A stretch of 64,000 nucleotides of DNA, taken from assembly GCF_030316845.1 (NCBI RefSeq), contig NZ_JASZYS010000016.1, positions 62,001 through 126,000 on the forward strand, given 5' to 3'. Below are positions 29,657-39,215 of the stretch, one piece after another. The number at the start of each line of letters is the position of its first letter. Position 1 is the first letter of the stretch. This DNA is from Variovorax davisae. GTDB taxonomy: Bacteria > Pseudomonadota > Gammaproteobacteria > Burkholderiales > Burkholderiaceae_C. The notes beneath the pieces are model-generated. The model had not been told where the DNA came from. It worked only from the letters and a program-made list of their open reading frames with translations, and made no database searches. The translations under genes and the position numbers were made by a program.

Positions 29657-30571
29657 ATGAAACACCCGGACCTCTCCAGCCGCCAGCTGCGCGCCTTCCT
29701 GGCCCTCGCCGACCAGCGCAACTTCACCCGTGCCGCCCAGGCCAGCCATTTGTCGCAGCCCGCCTTCAGCACCTTGATCCGCACCCTCGAAGAGGCGCTG
29801 GGCACCCGGCTGTTCGATCGCGACACGCGCAGCGTGCAGCTCACCCCCGAAGGCCGGCTGTTCGAGGGCCCGGCGCGGCGCCTGCTGGACGACATGGGCA
29901 GCGCACTGGCCGACCTGGCCGACCACGTCGAGCGCCGCACCGGCCGGGTGCGGGTGGCGGCCCTGCCCTCGCTCGCGGCCGGCTGGCTGCCGGCGATCTT
30001 CAAGGAGTTCCAGCAGCAATGGCCCGGCATCACGCTGGAACTCGACGACGCGCTGTCCGACGCCTGCATCTCGCAGTTGCGCGGCGGCCGGGTCGATTTC
30101 GCGCTCGCGGCATCGGATGCGGGCACCGCATCGGCCAGCGACCTGATCGCACGGCGGCTGTGCAGCGACCGCTTCCACCTGGTCTGCCGCGCCGACCATC
30201 CGCTCGCCACCGAGCCGCGCCTGACCCTGAAGAAGCTCGCGCCCTGGCCCTTCATCCAGATGACGCGCAACAGCAGCGTGCGCCAGTCGATCGACGCGGT
30301 GCTGCATCCGCTGCGGCTCAACGCCACCTTCGAGGTCGAGCATCTCGCGACCGTGATGGGGCTGGTCGAGGCCGGCCTGGGCATCAGCGCCGTGCCGGCC
30401 CTGACGCTGTTCCATTTCCGGCGCGAGTCCCTGGCCACGCGGCCGCTGGTGCATGCGGCGCTGCAGCGCACGGTCCACATCGTGCGGCGGCGCGAAGGCA
30501 GCCTGTCGGTGGCGGCGCAGGCCTTGCACGACCTGATCGTCGCACGCCTGGGCGGCCTCAAGCCCGGCTGA
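29657..30571 (+). CDS. LysR family transcriptional regulator
   Basis: A 304-residue LTTR: winged HTH at the N-terminus (about 1-62; SSRQLRAFLALADQRNF, SQPAFSTLIRTLE) and a periplasmic-binding-like effector domain (about 90-300). It is divergent from the atuA-like/partner/Bug unit across a 69-bp gap with a LysR-box-like palindrome, so it probably activates that unit in response to the imported compound. Start ATG 29657 chosen because the HTH begins at residue 5. Confidence 0.93.
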   Translation: MKHPDLSSRQLRAFLALADQRNFTRAAQASHLSQPAFSTLIRTLEEALGTRLFDRDTRSVQLTPEGRLFEGPARRLLDDMGSALADLADHVERRTGRVRVAALPSLAAGWLPAIFKEFQQQWPGITLELDDALSDACISQLRGGRVDFALAASDAGTASASDLIARRLCSDRFHLVCRADHPLATEPRLTLKKLAPWPFIQMTRNSSVRQSIDAVLHPLRLNATFEVEHLATVMGLVEAGLGISAVPALTLFHFRRESLATRPLVHAALQRTVHIVRRREGSLSVAAQALHDLIVARLGGLKPG

Positions 30572-30692
30572 GGGCGTGCTTGTCGCGCACGCAGCGACCG
30601 CAGATTCGGGCAAGACCCCGGGGCCGGCTCCTACATGCGCGGCGCCGTTTCCTCGAACAATGAATCCACCCAATCACTGAAAGGTGGACATC

Positions 30693-30974
30693 ATGAAGAC
30701 GAGACTCTGGATCGTGGCCGCAGCGGCCACCGGCGTCATGACCTTGGCGGGCTGTGCCAGCGGCCCCAACCAAAACCTCGGCACCGCGGGTGGTGCGGTT
30801 GGCGGTGCGCTGATCGGCAACGCCATCGGCGGCAACACGGCCGCGACGGTCGGCGGTGCGGCGGTCGGCGGGCTGATCGGCAACCAGGTCGGCAAGAGCG
30901 TCGACCAACGCAACGACCAGCGCCGCTACTACCCGTCGAACACCTACTACCCGAACAACGGCCCGAGCTACTGA
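30693..30974 (+). CDS. glycine-zipper 2TM lipoprotein
   Basis: A 93-residue lipoprotein: lipobox LAGC with Cys21, then a GGAVGGALIGNAIGG hairpin (about 34-69) and a Tyr/Asn tail. GAAAGGTGG 5 nt before ATG 30693 fixes the start. Structurally similar to the glycine-zipper protein at 6.2 kb but shorter. Likely outer-membrane associated; function unknown. Confidence 0.83.
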   Translation: MKTRLWIVAAAATGVMTLAGCASGPNQNLGTAGGAVGGALIGNAIGGNTAATVGGAAVGGLIGNQVGKSVDQRNDQRRYYPSNTYYPNNGPSY

Positions 30975-31002
30975 CCGGCCGGGCAGATCGTGTCGATTGT
31001 GG

Positions 31003-31028
31003 AGCGCGCCCTCGGGCGCGCTTTTTTT
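31003..31028 (+). terminator. intrinsic terminator
   Basis: AGCGCGCC/GGCGCGCT stem (31003-31010 with 31015-31022, CTCG loop) followed by seven T. Ends the glycine-zipper gene and precedes the next gene by 31 bp. Confidence 0.93.
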
Positions 31029-31047
31029 GTTCGCAAACCGCAGCACG

Positions 31048-31053
31048 TATAAA
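31048..31053 (+). promoter_or_regulatory. -10-like element (TATAAA, 6 nt before ATG)
   Basis: TATAAA followed by six bases and the ATG at 31060, just past a terminator, so it must drive the next gene on its own. No Shine-Dalgarno. Predicts a leaderless mRNA. Confidence 0.45.
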
Positions 31054-31059
31054 CGCGGC

Positions 31060-32412
31060 ATGAGACCACTGACGACCCTGTTCACCGTCGCCGCTGCGCT
31101 GCTGCTCGGCGCATGCGCATCGACGACCGGCAGCCCGGCCGCAGCCACCGCCGCCGCCCCGTCGAGCACCGCCTGCCCCGCCGGCATGCCGCCCCACACG
31201 CGCTGCTACAGCGGACAGGACAGCGCCGGCGCCTTGTTCTGGGTCGCGATTCCCGCCGACTGGAACCGCGTGCTCGTGATGCACGCGCACGGCGGCCCCG
31301 AGCTCGGCGCACCGACGCTGGCGCGTGCCACCGAAGACTTGCAGCGCTGGGCCGTGACTGTCAAGGCCGGCTATGCCTGGGCCGGCTCGACCTACCGCCG
31401 CGGCGGCTACGGGGTCACGATGGCGGCCGAGGACACGGAGCGCCTGCGCGCCTGGTTCGTGCAGAACTTCGGCGCCCCGCGGCGCACCGTGCTGCACGGC
31501 CAGAGCTATGGCGCCGGCGTCGCCGCCAAGGCGGCCGAGCTCTATGCCCGGGTCGACGGCGGCAAGGGCCCCTACGACGGCCTGCTGCTGACCAGCGGCG
31601 TGCTGGGCGGCGGTACCCAGGCCTACGACTACCGGCTCGACCTGCGCGTGGTCTACCAGTACGTCTGCAACAACCATCCGTTGCCGACCGAGCCCGCCTA
31701 TCCGCTCTGGCAGGGCCTGCCGCGCGACTCGACATTGAACAGCGCCGAACTGGCACGGCGCATCGATGCCTGCACCGGCGTGCGCAAGCCCGCCGCCGAC
31801 CGCAGCGCGCAGCAACGTGCCAACCTGCAGGCGATCCTTTCGACGGTCAAGATTCCGGAGCGCTCGCTGGTCGGCAACATGAACTGGTCGACCTTCCTGT
31901 TCCGCGACCTGGTCCAGGAGCGGCTCGGCGGCGGCAATCCCTTCGGCAACACCGGCGCCGTGTACAGCGGCTCGCGCGACGACGCGCTGCTCAACACCGC
32001 GGTGCTGCGCTATCGGGCCGACCCGGCCGCGGTGGCCCGGCTGGCGGCCGACAGTGACCCGACCGGCCGCGTCGACATCCCGACCTTGAGCCTGCATGCG
32101 ATCGACGACCCGACCGCATTCGTGGAACTCGAATCGGCCTACCGCACGGTGCGCGAACGCGCCGGCACGGCCGGCTTGCTGGTGCAGACCTTCAGCCGCG
32201 AATCGGAACACAGCTACCTGGGCGATGCCGAGTACCCGGCGCTCTTCGCTGCGCTGCTCGACTGGATCGACCACGGCACGAAGCCGACGCCGGCCGACAT
32301 CGAGGCCCGCTGCAAGACCTTCGAGCCGGGCTTCGGCAAGGGCTGCCGCATCGATGCGGCCTACGCGCCGCAGCCGCTGTCGGCGCGCGTGCCGGCGCGC
32401 CAGCGACCGTAG
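31060..32412 (+). CDS. lipoprotein alpha/beta hydrolase
   Basis: A 450-residue exported hydrolase. Lipobox LGAC (Cys17), a Thr/Ala linker, then an alpha/beta fold with oxyanion HAHGGPELG (about 78-86) and nucleophile elbow GQSYGAG (about 147-153). The acid and His partners are likely in the AIDDPTAF and SEHSYLGDAEYP segments. Substrate unknown. Converges with dedA (7 bp). Confidence 0.8.
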   Translation: MRPLTTLFTVAAALLLGACASTTGSPAAATAAAPSSTACPAGMPPHTRCYSGQDSAGALFWVAIPADWNRVLVMHAHGGPELGAPTLARATEDLQRWAVTVKAGYAWAGSTYRRGGYGVTMAAEDTERLRAWFVQNFGAPRRTVLHGQSYGAGVAAKAAELYARVDGGKGPYDGLLLTSGVLGGGTQAYDYRLDLRVVYQYVCNNHPLPTEPAYPLWQGLPRDSTLNSAELARRIDACTGVRKPAADRSAQQRANLQAILSTVKIPERSLVGNMNWSTFLFRDLVQERLGGGNPFGNTGAVYSGSRDDALLNTAVLRYRADPAAVARLAADSDPTGRVDIPTLSLHAIDDPTAFVELESAYRTVRERAGTAGLLVQTFSRESEHSYLGDAEYPALFAALLDWIDHGTKPTPADIEARCKTFEPGFGKGCRIDAAYAPQPLSARVPARQRP

Positions 32413-32419
32413 CGGCTCG

Positions 32420-33067
32420 TCAGCGGGCGGCCGAAGTGCGGCGGGCGCGCCAGGCGCCGAACAGCGCGATCAGCCCCGGCACGAAGATCAGCGCCCAGAT
32501 GACCTTCTCGAGGTTGTCCTTGACGATCGGCAGGTTGCCGAAGAAATAGCCGATGGTGCACAGCCCCACCACCCACAGCAGCGCACCCGCCACGTTGAAC
32601 AGCGTGAACTTGGTGCGCGTCATGTCGGCCACCCCCGCCACGAAAGGCGCGAAGGTGCGGATGAAGGGCAGGAAGCGCGCCGCGATGATGGTCACGCCGC
32701 CGTAGCGCTCGTAGAAGGCGTGCGCCTGGTCGAAGGCCCGGCGGTTGAAGAAGCGCGAGCTCTCCCACTGGAACACCTTGGGCCCGAAGAAGCGCCCGAT
32801 GCTGTAGTTGCACTGGTCGCCCAGGATCGCCGCCGCCAGCAGGATCGGCACCGCCAGCCCGAAGCTCATCAGGCCCGCGCCGCACAGCGCACCGACGATG
32901 AACAGCAGCGAATCGCCGGGCAGGAAGGGCATCACCACCAGCCCGGTCTCGACGAACACGATCAGGAACAGCAGCGCGTACACCCAGGTGCCGTAGGCGA
33001 TGACGAAGGCTTCGAGATGTTTGTCGACATGCAGGATGAAGTCGATGAGAAAGCTGATGATTTCCAT
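32420..33067 (-). CDS. DedA family membrane protein
   Basis: A 215-residue DedA/VTT-domain protein with about five membrane segments. The conserved FVETGLVVMPFLPGDSLL (about 39-57) and RFLPFIRTFAPF (about 132-143) motifs are intact. DedA proteins flip or transport lipids such as undecaprenyl phosphate. The ATG at 33067 is chosen over the one three codons upstream because the latter would fall in the -10-like GATAAT. Divergent from mutL. Confidence 0.9.
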   Translation of the reverse strand: MEIISFLIDFILHVDKHLEAFVIAYGTWVYALLFLIVFVETGLVVMPFLPGDSLLFIVGALCGAGLMSFGLAVPILLAAAILGDQCNYSIGRFFGPKVFQWESSRFFNRRAFDQAHAFYERYGGVTIIAARFLPFIRTFAPFVAGVADMTRTKFTLFNVAGALLWVVGLCTIGYFFGNLPIVKDNLEKVIWALIFVPGLIALFGAWRARRTSAAR

Positions 33068-33074
33068 GGCGCGC

Positions 33075-33080
33075 ATTATC
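33075..33080 (-). promoter_or_regulatory. -10-like element of dedA (GATAAT, 7 nt before ATG)
   Basis: GATAAT on the minus strand, seven bases, then ATG 33067. No Shine-Dalgarno. Faces the mutL element across 24 bp. Confidence 0.4.
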
Positions 33081-33104
33081 CCGGTGCGGCGCGGCAGGCC
33101 CTTC

Positions 33105-33110
33105 TAGAAT
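33105..33110 (+). promoter_or_regulatory. -10-like element of mutL (TAGAAT, 6 nt before GTG)
   Basis: TAGAAT, six bases (GTCCCC), then GTG 33117. No Shine-Dalgarno. Predicts a leaderless GTG-started mRNA. Confidence 0.45.
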
Positions 33111-33116
33111 GTCCCC

Positions 33117-34976
33117 GTGAGTGCCCTCCCCTCTTCCCTCGCCCCCGCCGCGCGGCGGCCGATCCGCGAACTCCCCGACGAACTGATCAGCCAGATCGCG
33201 GCCGGCGAAGTGGTCGAGCGGCCGGCCTCCGTGGTGCGCGAACTGCTCGACAACGCGCTCGACGCCGGGGCCCGGCAGATCACGCTGCGGCTGTCGGCCG
33301 GCGGGGTGCGGCTGATCTCGGTGGAGGACGATGGCCTGGGCCTGCCGCGCGAGGAGTTGCCGCTGGCGCTGCGCCGCCACGCCACCAGCAAGATCGCCAG
33401 CCTGAACGACCTCGAGACCGTCGGCACCATGGGCTTCCGCGGCGAGGCGCTGGCCGCCATCAACGCCATTGCCGAGCTCAGCGTGCTGTCGCGCTTCAGC
33501 GGCGCCGACGGTGCCTTCGCGCTCGACGGCCGCACCGGCGAACTGCGCCCGGTGGCCCGCGCTACGGGCACCACGGTCGAGGTCCGCGAACTGTTCTTCG
33601 CCACCCCGGCGCGGCGCAAGTTCCTGAAGACCGATGCCACCGAACTGGCCCATTGCATCGAGGCGGTCCGGCGCCATGCGCTGGCGCGCCCCGAGGTCGG
33701 CTTCTCGATCTGGCACGAGGGCCGCCTGGTCGAGCAGTGGCGCGCCGCCGGCGGGCGCGACCAGCGCCTGGCCGACACGCTCGGCGACGACTTCGTCAAG
33801 CGCAGCGTGGTGGTCGAGCGCGAGGGCGGCCCGGTGCGCGTCAGCGGCCGCGCCGGCATTCCGGACGCCGCCCGCTCGCGCGCCGACCAGCAGTTCTTCT
33901 ATGTCAACGGCCGCTTCGTGCGTGACAAGGTGCTGGCCCACGCCGTGCGCAGCGCCTACGAGGACGTGCTGCACGGCCAGCGCCAGCCGGTCTACGCGCT
34001 CTACCTCGAGATCGACCCGGCGCGGGTCGACGTCAACGTGCACCCGACCAAGATCGAGGTGCGCTTCCGCGACGGCCGCGAGGTGCACCAGGCGGTGCGC
34101 CATGCCATCGAGGACGCGCTGGCCGCACCGCGGGCCGGCGACGCGGTGGCGGCGCCGGCCGAACCTTTCTTCAAGCCCCGGCTGGCGCCCGCCTCGGCGT
34201 CGTGGACGCAGCCCGGCATGCAGTTCGGTGCCGAACGCGGGCTGGGCGACGCGGCGGCGATGTGGCCGGCCGAACGGCGCGATGCGCCGGCCGCGTTCTC
34301 GCCGCCCGTCGTCGCCTCGGAGCGCGTGGCGGACGCTTCGGTGGCGCCTGCAACGACCCCGCCTCGGCCCGAACCCGCCGCCGAAGCCGAAGCCTGGCCC
34401 CTGGGCCGCGCCCTGGCCCAGCTGCAGGGCATCTACATCCTGGCCGAGAACAGCCAAGGGCTGGTCATCGTCGACATGCACGCCGCCCACGAGCGCATCG
34501 TGTACGAGCGCCTGAAAACCCAGCTCGACGGCGCGGCCATCGGCAGCCAGCCGCTGCTCATCCCCGCCACGTTCGCCGCCACCCCCCAGGAAGTGGCGAC
34601 CGCGGAGGCCTGCGCGACGGTGCTGCCCGCACTCGGCCTCGAGATCACGCCGTTCTCGCCGCGCACCCTGGCGGTGCGTGCCGTGCCCGGCACCCTGGCC
34701 GACGGCGACCCGGTGGAGCTGGCACGCAGCGTGCTGGCCGAACTGGCGCTCCACGACGCCAGCACCGTGGTCCAGCGGGCCCAGAACGAGCTGCTGTCCA
34801 CCATGGCCTGCCACGGCGCGGTGCGCGCCAACCGCAAGCTGACGCTCGACGAAATGAACGCGCTGCTGCGCCAGATGGAAGCCACCGAGCGCTCCGACCA
34901 GTGCAACCACGGCCGGCCGACCTGGCGCCAGCTGTCGGTGCGCGAGCTCGATGCGCTCTTCCTGCGCGGGCGCTGA
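33117..34976 (+). CDS. mutL: DNA mismatch repair protein MutL
   Basis: Mismatch-repair matchmaker ATPase, 619 residues, starting at GTG. GHKL ATPase motifs in the N-terminus include E42 and N46 (ELLDNALDAGA) and DDGLG and GFRGEAL. After a long Pro/Ala linker (about 330-440) the C-terminal domain carries DMHAAHERIVYE near 453-464, matching the DQHA(X)2E(X)4E endonuclease motif, and CNHGRPT near 601. So this MutL likely nicks DNA itself, as in species without MutH. Confidence 0.95.
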   Translation: MSALPSSLAPAARRPIRELPDELISQIAAGEVVERPASVVRELLDNALDAGARQITLRLSAGGVRLISVEDDGLGLPREELPLALRRHATSKIASLNDLETVGTMGFRGEALAAINAIAELSVLSRFSGADGAFALDGRTGELRPVARATGTTVEVRELFFATPARRKFLKTDATELAHCIEAVRRHALARPEVGFSIWHEGRLVEQWRAAGGRDQRLADTLGDDFVKRSVVVEREGGPVRVSGRAGIPDAARSRADQQFFYVNGRFVRDKVLAHAVRSAYEDVLHGQRQPVYALYLEIDPARVDVNVHPTKIEVRFRDGREVHQAVRHAIEDALAAPRAGDAVAAPAEPFFKPRLAPASASWTQPGMQFGAERGLGDAAAMWPAERRDAPAAFSPPVVASERVADASVAPATTPPRPEPAAEAEAWPLGRALAQLQGIYILAENSQGLVIVDMHAAHERIVYERLKTQLDGAAIGSQPLLIPATFAATPQEVATAEACATVLPALGLEITPFSPRTLAVRAVPGTLADGDPVELARSVLAELALHDASTVVQRAQNELLSTMACHGAVRANRKLTLDEMNALLRQMEATERSDQCNHGRPTWRQLSVRELDALFLRGR

Positions 34977-35137
34977 GAGCAGCCTTTCCTTCGCTTACAT
35001 TTCGCGGATTCAGGCTGGAAAGCAGCCAAAAGCGTTACAAATACTAGGGTTTACCGGGTCATCGGAGCGGTCGGCACGACCGTTGCATGGGGTCTGTTGT
35101 TGAACTTTCGGGCTCGCCGCCTGTCCTTCAGCCTTCC

Positions 35138-36103
35138 ATGAAATCCTGGTCACTGTTCGCCTCCACCACCGCCCTGGTCGCCCTGCTGGCCGGCGGCTGT
35201 TCGACCCTCGACGAGCGCCAGCGCGAGTGGATCTTCCAGCCCAGCGACCGCAGCTGGGGCAATTCGGAAGCCATGAGCCAGGGCATGGACGACGTCTGGA
35301 TCGATTTCAAGTCCTCTTTGACCGGCGAGTCCGCCCGCCTGCACGGCCTGTGGCTGGGCGGGGCGCCGGAATCGGCCGACACGCCGGTGCTGCTCTACCT
35401 GCACGGCGCCCGCTACAACGTCGCCGGCTCGGCGCCCCGGATGCGCCGCATGCACGAACTGGGCTTCTCGGTGCTGGCCATCGACTACCGCGGTTTCGGC
35501 AAGAGTTCGGCCGGCCTGCCCTCGGAAGACTCGGCGCGCGAAGATGCGCTGGCGGCATGGACCTGGCTCGCCGCCCGCCATCCGAAGCAGCCGCGCTACA
35601 TCTTCGGCCACTCGCTCGGCGGCGCCATCGGCATCGACCTGGCGTCGCGCGTCAACGACGAGAACGGCACCATCGTCGAAAGCACCTTCACCTCGATCGC
35701 CGACGTGGCCAGCAGCTTCAAATGGGGCTGGCTGCCGGTCAGGCCCTTCATCACCCAGCGCTTCGAGGCCATCAGCAAGGTCAAGGACATCGGCGCCCCG
35801 CTGCTGGTCGTGCACGGCGCGGCCGACAGCCTGATCAACCCGACCCTGGGCCGCAAGCTCTACGACGCCGCGACCGTGCCCAAGATGTTCGTGCTGGTCG
35901 AGGGCGGCTCGCACCACAACGCCAACTCGATCGGCCAGGCGCAGTACCGCGCGGCGCTGTCGCAGCTCTTTCGCATGAAGGAGCCGCCGACCGAGACGGC
36001 CGTGCAGGGTGGCGAGCCGCTGGTGCCGCCCGCGGCACTGCCGGCCCCAACGCCCGAGGCGACCACCGCGCTGCGCCCGCACCTGCCCACGCCGGCCATC
36101 TGA
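35138..36103 (+). CDS. lipoprotein alpha/beta hydrolase
   Basis: A 321-residue exported hydrolase: signal peptide with lipobox AGGC (about Cys19), then DERQREWIF, and an alpha/beta fold with LHGARYN and the nucleophile elbow GHSLGGA (about residues 155-161). The acid is likely the Asp of HGAADSL and the His in GGSHHN. It resembles BEM46/monoglyceride-lipase-like hydrolases. The 161-bp gap from mutL shows no clear promoter or ribosome site. Confidence 0.82.
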   Translation: MKSWSLFASTTALVALLAGGCSTLDERQREWIFQPSDRSWGNSEAMSQGMDDVWIDFKSSLTGESARLHGLWLGGAPESADTPVLLYLHGARYNVAGSAPRMRRMHELGFSVLAIDYRGFGKSSAGLPSEDSAREDALAAWTWLAARHPKQPRYIFGHSLGGAIGIDLASRVNDENGTIVESTFTSIADVASSFKWGWLPVRPFITQRFEAISKVKDIGAPLLVVHGAADSLINPTLGRKLYDAATVPKMFVLVEGGSHHNANSIGQAQYRAALSQLFRMKEPPTETAVQGGEPLVPPAALPAPTPEATTALRPHLPTPAI

Positions 36104-36148
36104 GCCGCCTCGGCGCCTCGGTGCGGCGCGTTTGTTAACCTCGGGCGC

Positions 36149-37126
36149 ATGCCGCCTCCTGCCGCCACGGCCCTCTCCCGCACCGCGCCGCCCGACACGG
36201 ACCCATTGCGCTACGTGGCGCTCGCCGGACCGACCGCCGCCGGCAAGACGGCGGCCGCCCTGGCGATCGCGCGCCGACGGCCGGTCGAGATCGTCAGCGT
36301 CGACTCGGCGCTGGTCTATCGCGGCATGGACATCGGCACCGCCAAGCCCAGCGCGGCCGAGCGGGCCGAGGTGCCGCACCACCTGATCGACATCCGCGAC
36401 CCGCGCGAGGCCTACAGCGCGGCCGCCTTCGTCGCCGACGCCCGGCGGCTGATCGGCGAGATCTCGGCGCGCGGCAAGCTGGCGCTGCTGGTCGGCGGCA
36501 CCATGCTGTACTTCAAGGCGCTGGCCGACGGCATCGACGCCATGCCCGCGGCCGACCCGGCGCTGCGCCGGCAGCTCGAGGCCGATGCCGCAGCGCTCGG
36601 CTGGCCCGCGATGCACGCCCGGCTGGCCGAGGTCGACGCGGTCACGGCAGCGCGGCTGGCGCCCAACGACAGCCAGCGCATCCAGCGCGCGCTCGAGGTC
36701 TGGCATGCCAGCGGCCGGGCGCTGTCGAGCTTCCACGCCGCGGCGCAGTCCGGCGGCGGAACGCCGGCCGCCGCCCTGTTCTCGCTCGAGCCCACCGAGC
36801 GCACCTGGCTGCATGCGCGCATCGAAGCCCGCTTCGACGCCATGCTCTCCGACGGCTTCATCGCCGAGGTGCAGGCGCTGCGCGCGCGCGGCGACCTGGT
36901 GGCCGACCTGCCGTCGATGCGCTGCGTGGGCTACCGCCAGACCTGGGAGGCGCTCGACGGCGCCTGGCCGATCACCGAGCTGCGCGAGCGCGGCATCGCC
37001 GCCACGCGCCAGCTCGCCAAGCGCCAGATGACCTGGCTGCGCAGCATGCCCGGGCGCCATGTCATCGCCGCCGAGGCGCCGGACGCGATCACGCAGGTGG
37101 TCCGCCACGTGCTCGAGATCGCATGA
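36149..37126 (+). CDS. miaA: tRNA dimethylallyltransferase
   Basis: Adds a dimethylallyl group to A37 of tRNAs reading UNN codons. The 325-residue protein has P-loop GPTAAGKT (about 27-34), the [18 protein letters not shown] segment, the QRIQRALEV motif and the [12 protein letters not shown] signature near 290. It immediately precedes the ABC ATPase, overlapping by 4 bp (ATGA). Confidence 0.95.
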   Translation: MPPPAATALSRTAPPDTDPLRYVALAGPTAAGKTAAALAIARRRPVEIVSVDSALVYRGMDIGTAKPSAAERAEVPHHLIDIRDPREAYSAAAFVADARRLIGEISARGKLALLVGGTMLYFKALADGIDAMPAADPALRRQLEADAAALGWPAMHARLAEVDAVTAARLAPNDSQRIQRALEVWHASGRALSSFHAAAQSGGGTPAAALFSLEPTERTWLHARIEARFDAMLSDGFIAEVQALRARGDLVADLPSMRCVGYRQTWEALDGAWPITELRERGIAATRQLAKRQMTWLRSMPGRHVIAAEAPDAITQVVRHVLEIA

Positions 37127-37770
37127 CGCTGCGCATCACCGACCTGGGCAAGCGCTATGCAGAGACGCCGGTGTTCGAGCACGTCACGCTCGAGGTCGCC
37201 GACGGCGAGTTCGTGGCGATCGTCGGCGAATCGGGCGTCGGCAAATCCACCCTGCTCAACTGCATGGCCGGCCTCGACAGCTGGGACGCGGGCCGCGTGG
37301 TGCACGACGGCACCGACATCGGCACGCTCGACGCCGACGCGCGCGCGCTCTGGCGGCGCCGGCATGTCGGCTTCGTGTTTCAGGCCTTCCATGTGCTGCC
37401 GCACCTGGACGTGGCGCAGAACGTCGCGCTGCCGCTGATGCTGCTGGGGCGCACCGACCCGCCGCGCGTGGCCGCCATGCTCGACGCCGTCGGCCTCGCC
37501 GGCCTCGGCCCGCGCCTGCCGCAGCAACTGAGCGGCGGCCAGCTGCAGCGGGTCGCGATCGCCCGCGCCCTGATCCATGCGCCCGCGCTGCTGCTGGCCG
37601 ACGAGCCCACCGGCAACCTCGACCCGGGCACCGCGGCGCGGGTGATGGACGTGCTGCTGGCCCAGACGCGCGCCCAGGGCGCGTCGCTGGTGCTGGTGAC
37701 CCACTCCGAGACCGCGGCCGCGCGCGCCGACCGGGTGCTGCATCTGAGTGCGGAAGGGATCCGGATCTAG
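37123..37770 (+). CDS. ABC transporter ATP-binding protein (AttE/LolD-like)
   Basis: A 215-residue ABC ATPase of the MacB/LolD/YbbA class. Walker [10 protein letters not shown] (about 35-43), Q-loop FQAFHV, signature LSGGQ, Walker B LLLADEP, D-loop and H in VTHSE are all present. Its FtsX-type permease partner is probably the 849-residue protein at 40491, more than 2.7 kb away. The stop overlaps the convergent threonine-dehydratase stop within CTAG. Confidence 0.9.
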   Translation: MTLRITDLGKRYAETPVFEHVTLEVADGEFVAIVGESGVGKSTLLNCMAGLDSWDAGRVVHDGTDIGTLDADARALWRRRHVGFVFQAFHVLPHLDVAQNVALPLMLLGRTDPPRVAAMLDAVGLAGLGPRLPQQLSGGQLQRVAIARALIHAPALLLADEPTGNLDPGTAARVMDVLLAQTRAQGASLVLVTHSETAAARADRVLHLSAEGIRI

Positions 37771-38732
37771 CTACCGGCGAGCAGCGCCGCGTAGCGGCCC
37801 AGATCGACATTGCCGCCGCTCACGATCACGCCGACCCGCTGCCCGCGGATCGCCTCGCCCGCGGCGCAGGCGGCCGCGAAGGCCAGGCAGCCGGTCGGCT
37901 CCACCACCATCTTCATGCGCTCGGCGAAGAAGCGCATGCCGTCCACCAGCTGCGCATCGCTGACCGTGAAGATGTCCGTGACGTCGCGCCGGATGATGCC
38001 GAAGGTGTACTCGCCCAGATGCTGGGTCTGGGCGCCGTCGGCGATGGTCTTCGGGGTCTCGATGTGGACGATGCGGCCGGCCCGCAGCGACTGCTGGCCA
38101 TCGTTGCCGGCCTCGGGCTCGACGCCGTAGACCTTGCAGCCGGGGGCCAGCGCGCGCGCCGACAGCGCCGAGCCGCTGGTCAGGCCGCCGCCGCCCAGGC
38201 AGACGTAGAGCGCATCGAGCGCACCGACCTCCTCGATCAGCTCCTTGGCCGCCGTGCCCTGGCCGGCGATCACGTCGGGGTGGTCGTAGGGCGGGATCAG
38301 CGTCATGCCGCGCTCCTCGGCCAGCCGGCGGGTCAGGGCCTCGCGGTCTTCGGTGAAGCGGTCGTACTGCACCACCTCGGCGCCGTACCCGCGGGTGGCG
38401 GCGAGCTTGGCGGCCGGTGCGTCGTTCGGCATCACGATCACCGCCGGCATGCCGAGCAGGCGGGCCGACAGCGCCACCGCCTGCGCGTGGTTGCCGGAGG
38501 AAAAGGCGATCGCGCCGGCCTTGCGCTGCGTCGCGTCGAACTTCGACAGCGCATTGAAGGCGCCGCGAAACTTGAAGGCGCCCATGCGCTGGAAGTTCTC
38601 GCACTTGAAGAAGAACCGGGCGCCCCAGCGCGCGTCGGCGGTGGAGGAGCGCAGCACCGGGGTGCGGTGCGCCTGGCCTTCGAGCCGCGCGGCCGCGGCG
38701 ATCACGTCGTCGTAGGTCGGGAGTGAGTGCAT
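37767..38732 (-). CDS. threonine/serine dehydratase (PLP-dependent)
   Basis: Deaminates threonine or serine to a 2-oxo acid. The 321-residue fold type II PLP enzyme has the PLP lysine in FKFRGAFNAL (about 53-62), SSGNHAQAVA, and the GGGGLTSG phosphate loop. It lacks the C-terminal ACT domain of biosynthetic IlvA, so it is likely catabolic (TdcB/serine racemase group). Inserted on the opposite strand inside what should be an Att-type ABC operon. Confidence 0.9.
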   Translation of the reverse strand: MHSLPTYDDVIAAAARLEGQAHRTPVLRSSTADARWGARFFFKCENFQRMGAFKFRGAFNALSKFDATQRKAGAIAFSSGNHAQAVALSARLLGMPAVIVMPNDAPAAKLAATRGYGAEVVQYDRFTEDREALTRRLAEERGMTLIPPYDHPDVIAGQGTAAKELIEEVGALDALYVCLGGGGLTSGSALSARALAPGCKVYGVEPEAGNDGQQSLRAGRIVHIETPKTIADGAQTQHLGEYTFGIIRRDVTDIFTVSDAQLVDGMRFFAERMKMVVEPTGCLAFAAACAAGEAIRGQRVGVIVSGGNVDLGRYAALLAGS

Positions 38733-38739
38733 GGCGCCG

Positions 38740-38745
38740 AGCTTA
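38740..38745 (-). promoter_or_regulatory. -10-like element of the threonine dehydratase (TAAGCT, 7 nt before ATG)
   Basis: TAAGCT on the minus strand, seven bases, then ATG 38732. No Shine-Dalgarno. The upstream A8 tract (38761-38768) is too far and GC-flanked to be a -35. Confidence 0.35.
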
Positions 38746-38858
38746 CTGCGGCGGCGCCGGAAAAAAAACGCGCCGGCGGCCGCACACTGTCGAAACACGC
38801 CCGGCTGCGCCGTCATGGCAGTGAGCGATCCTGCTCGTGTGTCTTTCCCGGAGGTCCC

Positions 38859-39215
38859 ATGCAATACATGCTGATGTTCTACCAACCCCAGTCCGAGTTC
38901 GACCAGCGCGACGAGGCGGCGGCCCAGGCCTACCGCGCCGGCTGGATGGACTACGTGGGCGCGATCCGCCAGGCCGGCGTGGTGCAGAACGGCCACGGCC
39001 TGCAGCCGCCGCTGACCGGCACCACGCTGCGGGTGCGCGGCGACAAGCGCCAGGTGCAGGACGGCCCCTTCGCTGACAGCAAGGAGCAGCTCGGCGGCTA
39101 CTTCGTGATCGATGTCGCCGACCTCGACGCCGCCCTCGAATGGGCCGCGCGTGCGCCCTGCGCGAGCACCGGTGGCGTCGAGGTGCGCCCGGTGTTCACG
39201 GCCCCGACGATGTGA
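38859..39215 (+). CDS. YCII/DGPF domain protein
   Basis: A 118-residue dimeric ferredoxin-like protein with the DGPFADSKEQLGGYFVIDV hallmark (about 68-86). DGPF proteins are regularly encoded next to ECF42 sigma factors and are required for their activity in some species. GGAGG 6 nt upstream sets the start. Its stop overlaps the sigma start (GTGA). Confidence 0.92.
   Translation: MQYMLMFYQPQSEFDQRDEAAAQAYRAGWMDYVGAIRQAGVVQNGHGLQPPLTGTTLRVRGDKRQVQDGPFADSKEQLGGYFVIDVADLDAALEWAARAPCASTGGVEVRPVFTAPTM

Noticed and set aside
38761-38768. A8 tract as a promoter element or terminator
   Set aside because: Flanking sequences are direct, not inverted, repeats and position fits neither role.
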